Assembly: GCA_035547915.1 (NCBI GenBank)
Contig: DASZTS010000023.1
Span: 372,001 to 436,000 of the forward strand
Origin: DASSFG01 sp035547915
Lineage (GTDB): Bacteria > Planctomycetota > Planctomycetia > Pirellulales > JAICIG01
DNA length: 64,000 bases
Direction of reading: 5' to 3'
The notes beneath the pieces were generated by a model. That model searched no databases and was not told the DNA's origin. It worked only from the letters and a program-made list of their open reading frames with translations. Shown in pieces: positions 52,474 to 60,067 of the stretch (within the stretch, counting starts at the first letter, position 1; every line of letters begins with the position of its first letter). The translations under genes and the position numbers were made by a program.

Positions 52474-53552
52474 CGACAACGGGCTACGCGACGGCACAAC
52501 GACCCATGTTCGTCCAATCGCTAGTGTACCTCTCCTACCATCCCTGTCGGATCGGCACCGTGACACGGCGCACCGCCTTCACTCTCGTCGAATTGCTGTT
52601 CGTGATCGCGATCATTGGCATCCTGGTCGCACTCTTGTTACCCGGTGTTCAGGCGGCGCGCGAGTCGGCGCGACGTCACTCGTGCCTCAACCATCTCGAG
52701 CAGATCATCCTCGCCACACAGAATTACGCTGCGGCGCATGGCGTGCTTCCGCCAGGTAGCATCGACACCGCGGGGCCGATCCGCAGCCGTCCCGTGGGCT
52801 ATCACATGGGCTGGATGGTTCAGATCCTCCCCTTCGTCGAGCAAGAGAACGTGTTCAATCGGATTGATTTTTCGGGCAGCGGTGCTTACGACGTCGTGAA
52901 TGCAGATATGCGTGAACTCCCCTTGGAATTGTTGCGCTGCCCGTCGAGCTGGCCGAGTGTTCGGCCGAGGAGTGCCGCCGCTTGCGGCTACGCCGGTTGC
53001 CACCACGATGTCGAAGCGCCGATCGACGTCGACAATCATGGAGTGTTGTTTCTCAATAGCTCGGTGACATGGAAAGACGTGAGCGACGGACGGGCACAGA
53101 CGATCTTCTTCGGAGAAAAACGGACCGATGCCTTCGAGCTCGGTTGGATTTCCGGAACGCGATCGACCTTGCGGAATACTGGCACGCCGATCAATCGCAC
53201 TTCGACCGCGGGCGGACCTCTCTCGGCCTTTGTCGATATGGGGGTGATCGGCGGACCGGCGGCCAAGCCGACACAGGTTCCAACGAATGTCGACTTGCCC
53301 CGTCCGATGTGGCAGTTTCGAGGAGATGAACAGGTCGCAGACGGCGTCGAACACGAATACCAGCCGCCGACCCTTCCCGGCGGAACAGCAGCCGTGCTCG
53401 TGGTAGGAGGATTCGAGAGTCGACACCCGCGGGGCACGCAGTTCGCTTTCGGCGATGGTTCCGCGCGGTATGTGAATGAAGATATCGATCTGGTAACGTA
53501 CCAGCGGTTGGGACACCGCGCCGATGGAAGTTTGCTCGATGACCGCTTCTGA
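52470..53552 (+). CDS. DUF1559 (H-X9-DG) pseudopilin 2 with atypical cleavage site
   Basis: 360 residues if translation starts at the overlapping TTG (52470). ATG 52506 or GTG 52557-region starts are possible. Same plan as its neighbour and clearly a paralogue (shared CHHDVEAPIDVDNHGVLFLNS-like block, LGWISGTRSTLRNTG, HPRGTQFAFGDGS). The cleavage site reads RRTA|FTLVELLFVIAI, with Ala where prepilin peptidase normally needs Gly. An insertion of about 45 residues lies before the H-X9-DG motif (PPTLPGGTAAVLVVGG follows it). Confidence 0.9.
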   Translation: MTTTGYATAQRPMFVQSLVYLSYHPCRIGTVTRRTAFTLVELLFVIAIIGILVALLLPGVQAARESARRHSCLNHLEQIILATQNYAAAHGVLPPGSIDTAGPIRSRPVGYHMGWMVQILPFVEQENVFNRIDFSGSGAYDVVNADMRELPLELLRCPSSWPSVRPRSAAACGYAGCHHDVEAPIDVDNHGVLFLNSSVTWKDVSDGRAQTIFFGEKRTDAFELGWISGTRSTLRNTGTPINRTSTAGGPLSAFVDMGVIGGPAAKPTQVPTNVDLPRPMWQFRGDEQVADGVEHEYQPPTLPGGTAAVLVVGGFESRHPRGTQFAFGDGSARYVNEDIDLVTYQRLGHRADGSLLDDRF

Positions 53553-53973
53553 ACCGACACCCGATACCGCGCGTCCCCCGCCAGACTACCAATCCTTTCT
53601 CGATGCTCGGGCCTCGGCTGAGCGGCTACACACGCCAGGTGGGTTTTCGCTCGGTTCGTTATTTCTACTCGTGACGGCTGCCGGAGCGATCGCGCTCTTG
53701 GCCCGCAACATCGTCGAAACCAAGGTCGAAGTCGGCCTCATCACCCTTCATGCCGTTATCGGAGGTTTCGCCGGCGGCATTGCCGGTGCGATCATCGGCG
53801 CCGGTTACCCGCGATTGATGGCCGGCCTGGCCTTGGGCTGGTTCGTCGGTACCGTGACTGGCAGCGTCTGTGCCGCCACGGCCGCCTCGGGGAACAGCCC
53901 TTGGTTCTTCTGCGTCGGCGCCGTCTCGCTGCTCGCGCTCGGTGCTGCCTCTCGCTGGCGGCATCGGGAGTAA
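53539..53973 (+). CDS. Small membrane protein at the end of the pilin-like operon
   Basis: 144 residues with three or four membrane segments after a 40-residue polar, Pro-rich N-terminus: GGFSLGSLFLLVTAAGAIALLA, LHAVIGGFAGGIAGAIIGAG, LMAGLALGWFVGTVTGSVC, and WFFCVGAVSLLALGAAS. No family recognised. The ATG at 53539 overlaps the end of the preceding gene by 14 bp, so it belongs to the operon. An ATG five codons earlier is also possible. Confidence 0.75.
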   Translation: MTASEPTPDTARPPPDYQSFLDARASAERLHTPGGFSLGSLFLLVTAAGAIALLARNIVETKVEVGLITLHAVIGGFAGGIAGAIIGAGYPRLMAGLALGWFVGTVTGSVCAATAASGNSPWFFCVGAVSLLALGAASRWRHRE

Positions 53974-53999
53974 CTCTTTTGAAAATCCTTGCGGCACAA

Positions 54000-55163
54000 A
54001 TGAAGCTACGCACATGCGCAGGCGCGTTAACGGCCCCTCTTCGGTCACAACTCGTTCGGGCCTGCGTTATGTGCAGCCTCCTCACCGGGCTGTATGCACC
54101 GATCGGCGCGGACGAGCCGTGCCTCGTTCGCGTTGTCGGCACGGAAGACGCGGGTGAATGGAACGCCCGCTTTGCCGGAAACGCAGGCTGGATCGGCGGC
54201 GACGGCGTCTATTCGACGAAGTTAGATGCAGATCGCGTACTATTTCTGTTCGGTGATACGCTCATCGGCAAGGTGAATGGCGGCCGTCGTGCGGGGGCCG
54301 CCATGATCAACAACACCGTTGGCATCCTGCCGCTGAATCCACCGGATGCCCCGATCCGTTTCGTGAATCGAAGCACCGACGAGGGCCGCCCCGCGGCCAT
54401 TTTCAATCCCGGCGAGGTCGGAGGGTGGTTCTGGCCGCAGGCCGCCATCGCACAGCAAGGCCGGTTGATCGTCTTCCTGGCCCACATCGAGAAGACCGAC
54501 CAGCCGGGTGCGTTCGGTTTCAAGCAGGTCGGCCAATGGCTGGCCGTGATCGACAATCCTCTCGACGATCCCGAGAAGTGGAACATCCGGCAGCAACCTA
54601 TCCCTTTCGCCGATTTTCACGATACACGACAGCGTGTCTGGGGTACCGCGGTCTTGGTCGAAGACGAATTCGCCTACATCTTCGGCATCGAGGACCATCG
54701 CTGGGCCGGCGCCAAGGAACTGATCGTCGCCCGTGCGCCCATCGGGCAATTGTTCGGCTTCGACGCGTGGCGTTTTTTCGGCGGTGCAGATTGGCTCGAA
54801 CAGCCGTCGCCTGCCGGTCTCGCCCGCGGTCTGGCCAACGAATTCTCCGTCAGCCGCCTGTCAGAGGGCCAAGGATATATCTTGGTGTATACCGAGAATG
54901 GGCTGAGCGATCGCATCTTGGGTCGAACGGCCACCGCACCGTGGGGACCCTGGTCCGATCCGATCGTGCTCTACACCTGCCCCGAGATGGCGGGTGACAA
55001 GGGCGTGTTTTCCTATGCGGCCAAGGCCCATCCGTGGGCGGACGAAGCAGGCCAACTGTTGGTCAGCTACTGCGTGAACTCTTGGCAGTTTGCCCGACTG
55101 TTCGAGGACAACGACATCTACCGACCTCGCTTCGTGCGAGTAAAGTTGGCAGCGGTCAAATAG
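54000..55163 (+). CDS. Secreted DUF4185-like beta-propeller protein
   Basis: 387 residues. An N-terminal hydrophobic region (VRACVMCSLLTGLYAPIGADE, residues 22-42) fits a signal peptide. The body resembles DUF4185-type five-bladed propellers related to glycoside hydrolases: GDGVYSTKLDADRVLFLFGDT, MINNTVGILPL, WFWPQAAIAQQGRLIVFL, RVWGTAVLVEDEFAYIFG, and VYTENGLSDRILGRTA. An exact substrate is not evident. Start at ATG 54000 (27 bp after the operon's last gene); another Met at residue 23 would give a shorter signal. The dispersed element copy B begins right at its stop codon. Confidence 0.8.
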   Translation: MKLRTCAGALTAPLRSQLVRACVMCSLLTGLYAPIGADEPCLVRVVGTEDAGEWNARFAGNAGWIGGDGVYSTKLDADRVLFLFGDTLIGKVNGGRRAGAAMINNTVGILPLNPPDAPIRFVNRSTDEGRPAAIFNPGEVGGWFWPQAAIAQQGRLIVFLAHIEKTDQPGAFGFKQVGQWLAVIDNPLDDPEKWNIRQQPIPFADFHDTRQRVWGTAVLVEDEFAYIFGIEDHRWAGAKELIVARAPIGQLFGFDAWRFFGGADWLEQPSPAGLARGLANEFSVSRLSEGQGYILVYTENGLSDRILGRTATAPWGPWSDPIVLYTCPEMAGDKGVFSYAAKAHPWADEAGQLLVSYCVNSWQFARLFEDNDIYRPRFVRVKLAAVK

Positions 55164-55267
55164 CTAAGGCGGCTGACAAAACCGGGAAGCCGGAGCGCCG
55201 TGGGCGAAAAATCGGGCGTGAAACGCCGATTTTGTGGAGCGCGATCCGGTTTTGTCGGTTCCTCTAG
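55163..55267. repeat. Dispersed hairpin-forming element, copy B
   Basis: About 105 bp between two convergent genes. Ends CTAAGGCGGCTGACAAAACC and (reverse complement of the right end) CTAGAGGAACCGACAAAACC form imperfect inverted repeats, and an inner pair AAAATCGGGCGT-GAA-ACGCCGATTTT makes the whole element nearly palindromic. It matches copy A at 22298 at about 79 of 96 positions. Here it could serve as a bidirectional transcript end, but copy A is not between convergent genes. Confidence 0.72.
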
Positions 55268-55285
55268 AGTTCCCTCCCCGCAGTT

Positions 55286-55645
55286 CTACTTGTCGACCCA
55301 CTCGACCGGTTGCGGTTGGATCGCATCGGCCGGGCGAGTGCCGACATCGTTTCGGCCGCTGCCCGCCAAACGGCTGATCGCCTCCACGGTCATGTCGTGG
55401 TCGCAGACGAGCTGACAACTCAGCCGCACGCCGCTCAAGCCACGCGCCGCCAGAACGCTCTTTTCGGCTGCCGTCATCTTTTCCGGCTCGCCGGCAATGA
55501 ATCGCACTCGGCAGGTCGTGCAACGGGCGTTGCCGCCGCAGGCGTGAAGCTGGTCGATGCCTGCCTCATCGCTCAAGGCCAGTACCAACCGCTTGCCCGC
55601 GGGCACTTCAAACTCACCGACGCCTTCCACGGTCAACTTGGGCAT
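55286..55645 (-). CDS. 2Fe-2S plant-type ferredoxin
   Basis: 119 residues. Cluster ligands Cys36-x5-Cys42-x2-Cys45 and Cys77 (HACGGNARCTTCRVRF, LSCQLVCDHD) define a plant/adrenodoxin-like [2Fe-2S] domain. VLALSDEAGIDQLHACGG and TAAEKSVLAARGL are typical flanks. The C-terminal 35 residues extend past the usual end and look flexible. It probably carries electrons for an oxygenase or biosynthetic enzyme, with the partner not evident. Leftward, 23 bp after the small WG-rich protein. Confidence 0.92.
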   Translation of the reverse strand: MPKLTVEGVGEFEVPAGKRLVLALSDEAGIDQLHACGGNARCTTCRVRFIAGEPEKMTAAEKSVLAARGLSGVRLSCQLVCDHDMTVEAISRLAGSGRNDVGTRPADAIQPQPVEWVDK

Positions 55646-55668
55646 CTCTCTACCTTTTCTTCATTGTG

Positions 55669-55956
55669 TTAATAACTCGGGTCATCCCACCCGGGCAGAT
55701 CGAGTCCTTGCCTGTCGGCAAGCGGCGCGTGCGCGACGTTCTCGCCCTGCATGTGCGGACCGAGATAGGGGACGTGTTCGCCGGGCGAGCGGCCGATCCA
55801 CTCGGCCTGGTGGATCTCACCCAGATATCGACCATCGCCGGTATAGGCGACGGCGCCGGCCAAGAAACCAAGCCAGCGCCCGCCCCGATCGTAAAGCGCA
55901 TCATTGGAGTACCACCCGGCAAACTTGCCCGAGCGTACCTTCCAAACAGGAGTCAT
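55669..55956 (-). CDS. Small WG-rich beta protein
   Basis: 95 residues starting at ATG 55956, with AGGAG six bases upstream. It is built from short strand-like pieces each ending in Gly-Arg/Lys-aromatic-hydrophobic-Gly: GKFAGWYSNDALYD, GGRWLGFLAG, DGRYLGEIHQAEW. The pattern recalls the 4-fold beta-flower proteins, an identification I hold only loosely. C-terminal half is Pro/His-rich (GPHMQGENVAHAP). The start at 55962 (overlapping the ribosome-binding site) is unlikely. Sits between ferredoxin and hydrolase genes, all leftward. Confidence 0.7.
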   Translation of the reverse strand: MTPVWKVRSGKFAGWYSNDALYDRGGRWLGFLAGAVAYTGDGRYLGEIHQAEWIGRSPGEHVPYLGPHMQGENVAHAPLADRQGLDLPGWDDPSY

Positions 55957-55978
55957 GTGCATCTCCTTTTCGTTCGCT

Positions 55979-57367
55979 TCACGGAACCGGCGAGGTGAGC
56001 CGCTTGATGATCTCGGCGCGGAGCTGTTTCTCACCGTCGGTTTGCGGCGGCCGCCCCATCGCCAGGTGATTGAAATCGAAGGAGAGCGTGTCGTCAACAC
56101 CGTCGAGTTGGCCGCGTTTGACGGCGACCACGCCGTCTCCCTTGCCATGGATCAGTTCGTCGGGGTCGTCGAAGACACGGTCGATCTTGGGGCCCAGGAA
56201 CCGGATGAATCGAAAACGCTGTTTGGCCTCGGCCACGTGCTGGCGAAGTTCGTCGACGGCATGGGTGCTAAGCTGCGCACCGGTGCCCAAGAACAACGCA
56301 TAATGCACGCGCGGATTTCGCGCGCGCGAGTTCAACCGTTGGATGAACGGTGAATCCGGCCGCAAATCGTCGGAGGCCGCGCACAGCCCGTCCTCTACCA
56401 CGTCGTAGAACCGTTGCGAGGCACCGCGCGCCTTGGGGTCGTCGAGAAACTGCCAGATTTGCAGGGCGAAACCGCAGTAGGCCAACACAGAACCATGGTT
56501 CGGCGCAGCCACCATCACCAACTGCCCGACATTGCCGGGGTCGAGGGCCGCATCCTCCAGCACCCGCCGCGCAACGAGGCCGCCCATCGATAGGGTCACT
56601 AGCCGCAGGCGCACCTCGGGCTGGTTGCGCTTCAGTCGCTTGAGCTCACGCGAGAGGAGTTGGGCAGAATCGTCGAGCAGCTCGTCGCCCGGGTAGGCAA
56701 ATTCACCGACCTGAAGCCCGGCCTGCCGCAGGTCCGCGGAGAGTGAAACATGGTACTCGGGCGTCGACCCCAGCCCGTGCAGAACGACAACCCTTTCCGG
56801 CCCCTTATCGTCGGCGGGAGGAAAAGAGAGTCCGTATCTGTTCTCGCCCTGTTCACCGAGGTTTTTGTCGCCCATTTTCCGGTCGACGACGGCCAACCGC
56901 AGCATCTGCTCGAAACGGCGGCGCGATGCGAGCATGGCACGACGATCGAGCGTTACTTGCAGTCTCGGCTCCCCTCCGTTCGCGGCCGGCGGAAGGACGG
57001 CGAATTGAAGACCATTCGGCTCGACGAGTGCATTCATCAGTCCCAGCAGCAACCGCGTCGAACGGCGGTTGAGGTCGAACGACGCGTGGCGCGGCACGTC
57101 GGCCAGGGCGTCGTCGTCATATCCCTTGGCCTTGGCCAGCGCGGCCATGAGATCGGCCCAGGCGACTTCTCCGTCGCGGGCGACGATCACCACCCGGGTC
57201 TGTAGGGTATCCGGATCCTGTTCAACGGTGGTCCGCGGCGATTCATCGGGGGCGGGCTCATCGGCCGCCATCAGCCCACTTTGGCCCGACAGCATTCCGA
57301 TCAGTACGACGATCGCGACCCAATGCCAAGTTGTCTGCGTCCAGACCGTCGGTTGTGTGGCGCGCAT
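55979..57367 (-). CDS. Secreted alpha/beta hydrolase, lipase-like
   Basis: 462 residues with the start at 57367. An N-terminal hydrophobic segment (WVAIVVLIGMLSGQSGLMAADE) is a likely signal peptide. Residues about 45-210 form an extra N-terminal domain of unknown kind. From about 215 comes an alpha/beta hydrolase: VVVLHGLGSTPEYHVSLSAD (oxyanion region), LRLVTLSMGGLVARRVLED (nucleophile), VAAPNHGSVLAYCG, and a late His in FNHLAMGRPP. The nucleophile elbow reads T-L-S-M-G rather than G-x-S-x-G, a mild deviation. Acts probably on lipids or esters in the periplasm. The frame extends upstream to 57463 without similarity. Confidence 0.82.
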   Translation of the reverse strand: MRATQPTVWTQTTWHWVAIVVLIGMLSGQSGLMAADEPAPDESPRTTVEQDPDTLQTRVVIVARDGEVAWADLMAALAKAKGYDDDALADVPRHASFDLNRRSTRLLLGLMNALVEPNGLQFAVLPPAANGGEPRLQVTLDRRAMLASRRRFEQMLRLAVVDRKMGDKNLGEQGENRYGLSFPPADDKGPERVVVLHGLGSTPEYHVSLSADLRQAGLQVGEFAYPGDELLDDSAQLLSRELKRLKRNQPEVRLRLVTLSMGGLVARRVLEDAALDPGNVGQLVMVAAPNHGSVLAYCGFALQIWQFLDDPKARGASQRFYDVVEDGLCAASDDLRPDSPFIQRLNSRARNPRVHYALFLGTGAQLSTHAVDELRQHVAEAKQRFRFIRFLGPKIDRVFDDPDELIHGKGDGVVAVKRGQLDGVDDTLSFDFNHLAMGRPPQTDGEKQLRAEIIKRLTSPVP

Positions 57368-57487
57368 GTCGATCGGCACTCCTCCGGTGAAACAGTCGCC
57401 CCCATCGATTATGAGGTTTTCCGGGAACTTGGCTACAGCGTGGACCGGCCTTTGCTCCGCCACGGCGGCGAGGTAAACCGCCGGGAA

Positions 57488-58489
57488 TCAGGAACCGGAC
57501 TCGAGCGTCACCCAGGTCCCTTCTCGACTCGATGCCAGCACACCTTCGGTCCAATCGTACATCGGCAGGGCGATCTCGGGCCCCGAGACAATCGGCTTGC
57601 CATCCACCAAGGCATCGACGAAGGCGGCGTCGGGCGAGTTTTCAGGTGCCAGATCGAATATCTGTTCAACCAGGTTCTGCTTGGCGCGAAACACCTTTTC
57701 GTTACGCAACAACAGGTCGCCGTCATGGCAGTGCACGTGGATATCTTCGCGCCAATGATTGGCGTCACCGACGAAATGTGCCGACAAACCCGTACCGTCG
57801 GTCAGCCGAGCTATGACTTGCGTCACGATCTCCACCTGGCTGCCACGGCGTTCGCTCACCGCCAGTACCTTGGCCGGCCGCTGTCCCGTGAGGAAGTTGA
57901 CGATGTCGATCTGGTGGCTGCCGGCGTCGCCGAAGTAGCCGGCACCCACGCGGGGATCGTCGCGCCACGTACCGTGGATCGTCTGTTGCCAACGTTCGCA
58001 GACATAGACGTGGACCTGTTTGAGCGGGCCATACCACGCGGCATTCTCCGTCAACTCGCGGCGCGCCGTGACATAAGGTGCTCGATAGCGCCGCTGGTAG
58101 CCGACCATCAACAACCGCCCACGCCGGCGACTCTGCTCGATCAGGTCGACGATCTGCTGGCGGCGATCAGCCAGCGGCTTCTCGCAGAGCACATCGAGCC
58201 CGGCGTCGAACGCCCGGCAACACTGTTCGTAATGGGCAGTTGTCGGCGAACAAATGACGGCCGCTTGCAAACCGTGTGCAGAGAATGCCCGCACAGCATC
58301 GGTCTCGATCGCCGCCTGCGGAAAGTACTCATCGCGCAGGCGCACCGCGGTTTCCGGCGAGGGATCGCAGCATACCGCCAGTTCGACGCGATGATCGGCG
58401 CGCAAACGCTCCGCGTGAGTGCGTCCTACGACTCCGCAACCGATCAGGCCGATTCTCAGTCTCGCCTCACATCCTGCCTTACTTGGCAT
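57488..58489 (-). CDS. Gfo/Idh/MocA-family oxidoreductase
   Basis: 333 residues. Rossmann N-terminus with LRIGLIGCGVVGRTHAERL, then AVICSPTTAHYEQCC, VLCEKPLADRRQQI (catalytic EKP) and in the C-terminal domain GAGYFGDAGSHQIDIVNFLTG with conserved Asp and His. It overlaps the end of the DUF1080/ThuA gene by 11 bp, so both and probably the PSD1 gene form a leftward operon for breakdown of an unidentified sugar derivative. Together with DUF1080 (3-keto-disaccharide hydrolase-type) proteins such enzymes often act in 3-keto-sugar pathways, which is an inference here. Confidence 0.92.
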   Translation of the reverse strand: MPSKAGCEARLRIGLIGCGVVGRTHAERLRADHRVELAVCCDPSPETAVRLRDEYFPQAAIETDAVRAFSAHGLQAAVICSPTTAHYEQCCRAFDAGLDVLCEKPLADRRQQIVDLIEQSRRRGRLLMVGYQRRYRAPYVTARRELTENAAWYGPLKQVHVYVCERWQQTIHGTWRDDPRVGAGYFGDAGSHQIDIVNFLTGQRPAKVLAVSERRGSQVEIVTQVIARLTDGTGLSAHFVGDANHWREDIHVHCHDGDLLLRNEKVFRAKQNLVEQIFDLAPENSPDAAFVDALVDGKPIVSGPEIALPMYDWTEGVLASSREGTWVTLESGS

Positions 58490-59978
58490 CCAGATTCTGG
58501 GCCAATTCGGCGTCGTTCACATCACATTCGACGCCGCTCTCTGGGACATCGAGCTTGGCCACCCAAAACAACGCGTTGAGCACCAACTTGCGGAAGTCGC
58601 CGTTGCCCCAGTTCCGATGAAAATGGCCACCGGTGAAGCCGAATCCGCGACCGCCGTCGGCCCGCTCGGTCGTCCAGGCCACGATTTCGGGCCGGCCGGG
58701 AAACTGCTTCGAGGCTTCGTTCCCGCGCGCCGAGTCGGGAGGCGTTGCCACCAGAATCGGAGTCACTGCTCCTTCGCGGAAGCGGATGTTGAAGTACCAC
58801 TCGTCGTTGATCTTGAACGGCTGCACACCGCGCGTGACAGCATGTTTGGGAAGCTCCTTGAAGTCGGCATCCCAGTGCGGATTGATCGAAAAGCCCGTCT
58901 CGTAGTAGCCGCCGATCCAGGCCAGCAATTCCGGTCCGCCCCGCTCCTTCGGCACCTCCACGGCGTAATGAGCGCAGGCCAGGCCGACTCCCTGGTGCAT
59001 CAATTCGGCCATGCGACGGAGATGGTCGGGCTGAATCAACGGATGGCCGCCACCGCCGTCCATATACAGCAGCACGGCATCGGCGTTGTCGAAGGCGGTC
59101 GGATCGGTGGGCCAGCCGTTATGATACTCGCCCGGCACGACGTGCTTCGCCAACTTATCGAGGCAGTGACGCAAGACCGTCACGCCGGCGTTGAACTCGT
59201 GTTCGCCCTTACCGTGGCTCGGCCGGCCGGCCACGAGCACGATCTTCTTGCGGTCGCCGGCGAGCTTGAGCCGCTTCAAGCGGACATTCTTGAATTGCAC
59301 GGTCATCGGCGGACCGGCGTGCAACTGCAACGCCAGAATACCGGTCATTTTTTGCCGCTCGGCGTCGTTGTCGGTAATCTCGACCGTCTGCTTACCGTTG
59401 ATGAAATGTTGCAAAACATTGCCGCGGGCCACGATGGTGTAATCGTTCCAGTCCTCCTTCTTGATCGCCTTCTGCAACTCCGCCGGATCGCCGACGGTGC
59501 CGGTCTTCTGCGGTTTGTGGTCTTCGCCGATCGTCGTCTTATCGCCACGCAGCGCCAGGATCCCTCGGCCGCGTTCTTCGTACAGAATGCCCGAGTATGT
59601 GTCACCGGCTTCGAAGTCGCCCTGGTAGCCCCCTACGACGTGGTTGCCCAGGTCGGCGCTGCGATACTGAATGCCCGAGTTCCCGCCCACGATCCGGTAC
59701 GACAGCCGCAGTTCGAAATCGTCGACCTCGCCTTGCCGCCAGATGATGAACGTGTTGCCATTCGTCGGATTCTCGGCGGTGGTCTGGCCCGTGATGGCAC
59801 CGTCTCGGACCGACCAGAACTTGGAGTCGCCGTCCCACCCGTCGAGATTCTCGCCGTTGAAGATCGGTTTGAAGCCGGCTTCGTCGTCGGCTGCCGCACT
59901 ATCCGCAATGGCGGTCGCAATCAGGACGATCGAGGCCAGAATCAAATATCGAACGAGGCGGGATGTGCGATGTTTCAT
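58479..59978 (-). CDS. Secreted DUF1080 plus ThuA-like two-domain protein
   Basis: 499 residues. Signal peptide (LVRYLILASIVLIATAIADSAAAD). Residues 35-235 are a DUF1080 (3-keto-disaccharide hydrolase-type, concanavalin-like) domain: FKPIFNGENLDGWDGDSKFWSV, GQTTAENPTNGNTFIIWR, FELRLSYRI, NDYTIVARGNVLQHFINGKQ. Residues 240-490 are a ThuA-like domain: KKIVLVAGRPSHGKGEHEFN, VLLYMDGGGGHPLIQPDHLRR, GVGLACAHYAVEVP, WIGGYYETGFSINPHWDADF, RGFGFTGGHFHRNWGNGDFRKL. The fusion is common in planctomycetes and points to extracytoplasmic disaccharide catabolism. Start at 59978, where the signal begins. Confidence 0.93.
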   Translation of the reverse strand: MKHRTSRLVRYLILASIVLIATAIADSAAADDEAGFKPIFNGENLDGWDGDSKFWSVRDGAITGQTTAENPTNGNTFIIWRQGEVDDFELRLSYRIVGGNSGIQYRSADLGNHVVGGYQGDFEAGDTYSGILYEERGRGILALRGDKTTIGEDHKPQKTGTVGDPAELQKAIKKEDWNDYTIVARGNVLQHFINGKQTVEITDNDAERQKMTGILALQLHAGPPMTVQFKNVRLKRLKLAGDRKKIVLVAGRPSHGKGEHEFNAGVTVLRHCLDKLAKHVVPGEYHNGWPTDPTAFDNADAVLLYMDGGGGHPLIQPDHLRRMAELMHQGVGLACAHYAVEVPKERGGPELLAWIGGYYETGFSINPHWDADFKELPKHAVTRGVQPFKINDEWYFNIRFREGAVTPILVATPPDSARGNEASKQFPGRPEIVAWTTERADGGRGFGFTGGHFHRNWGNGDFRKLVLNALFWVAKLDVPESGVECDVNDAELAQNLDAK

Positions 59979-60067
59979 GGGGTGAGCCGTTTCTCGGGAG
60001 TGGATCAGCACGGAGTGAATCGAACGGGATGTTCGCCTATCTTGGCTAGAAGGCAGGGGAATTGCAA

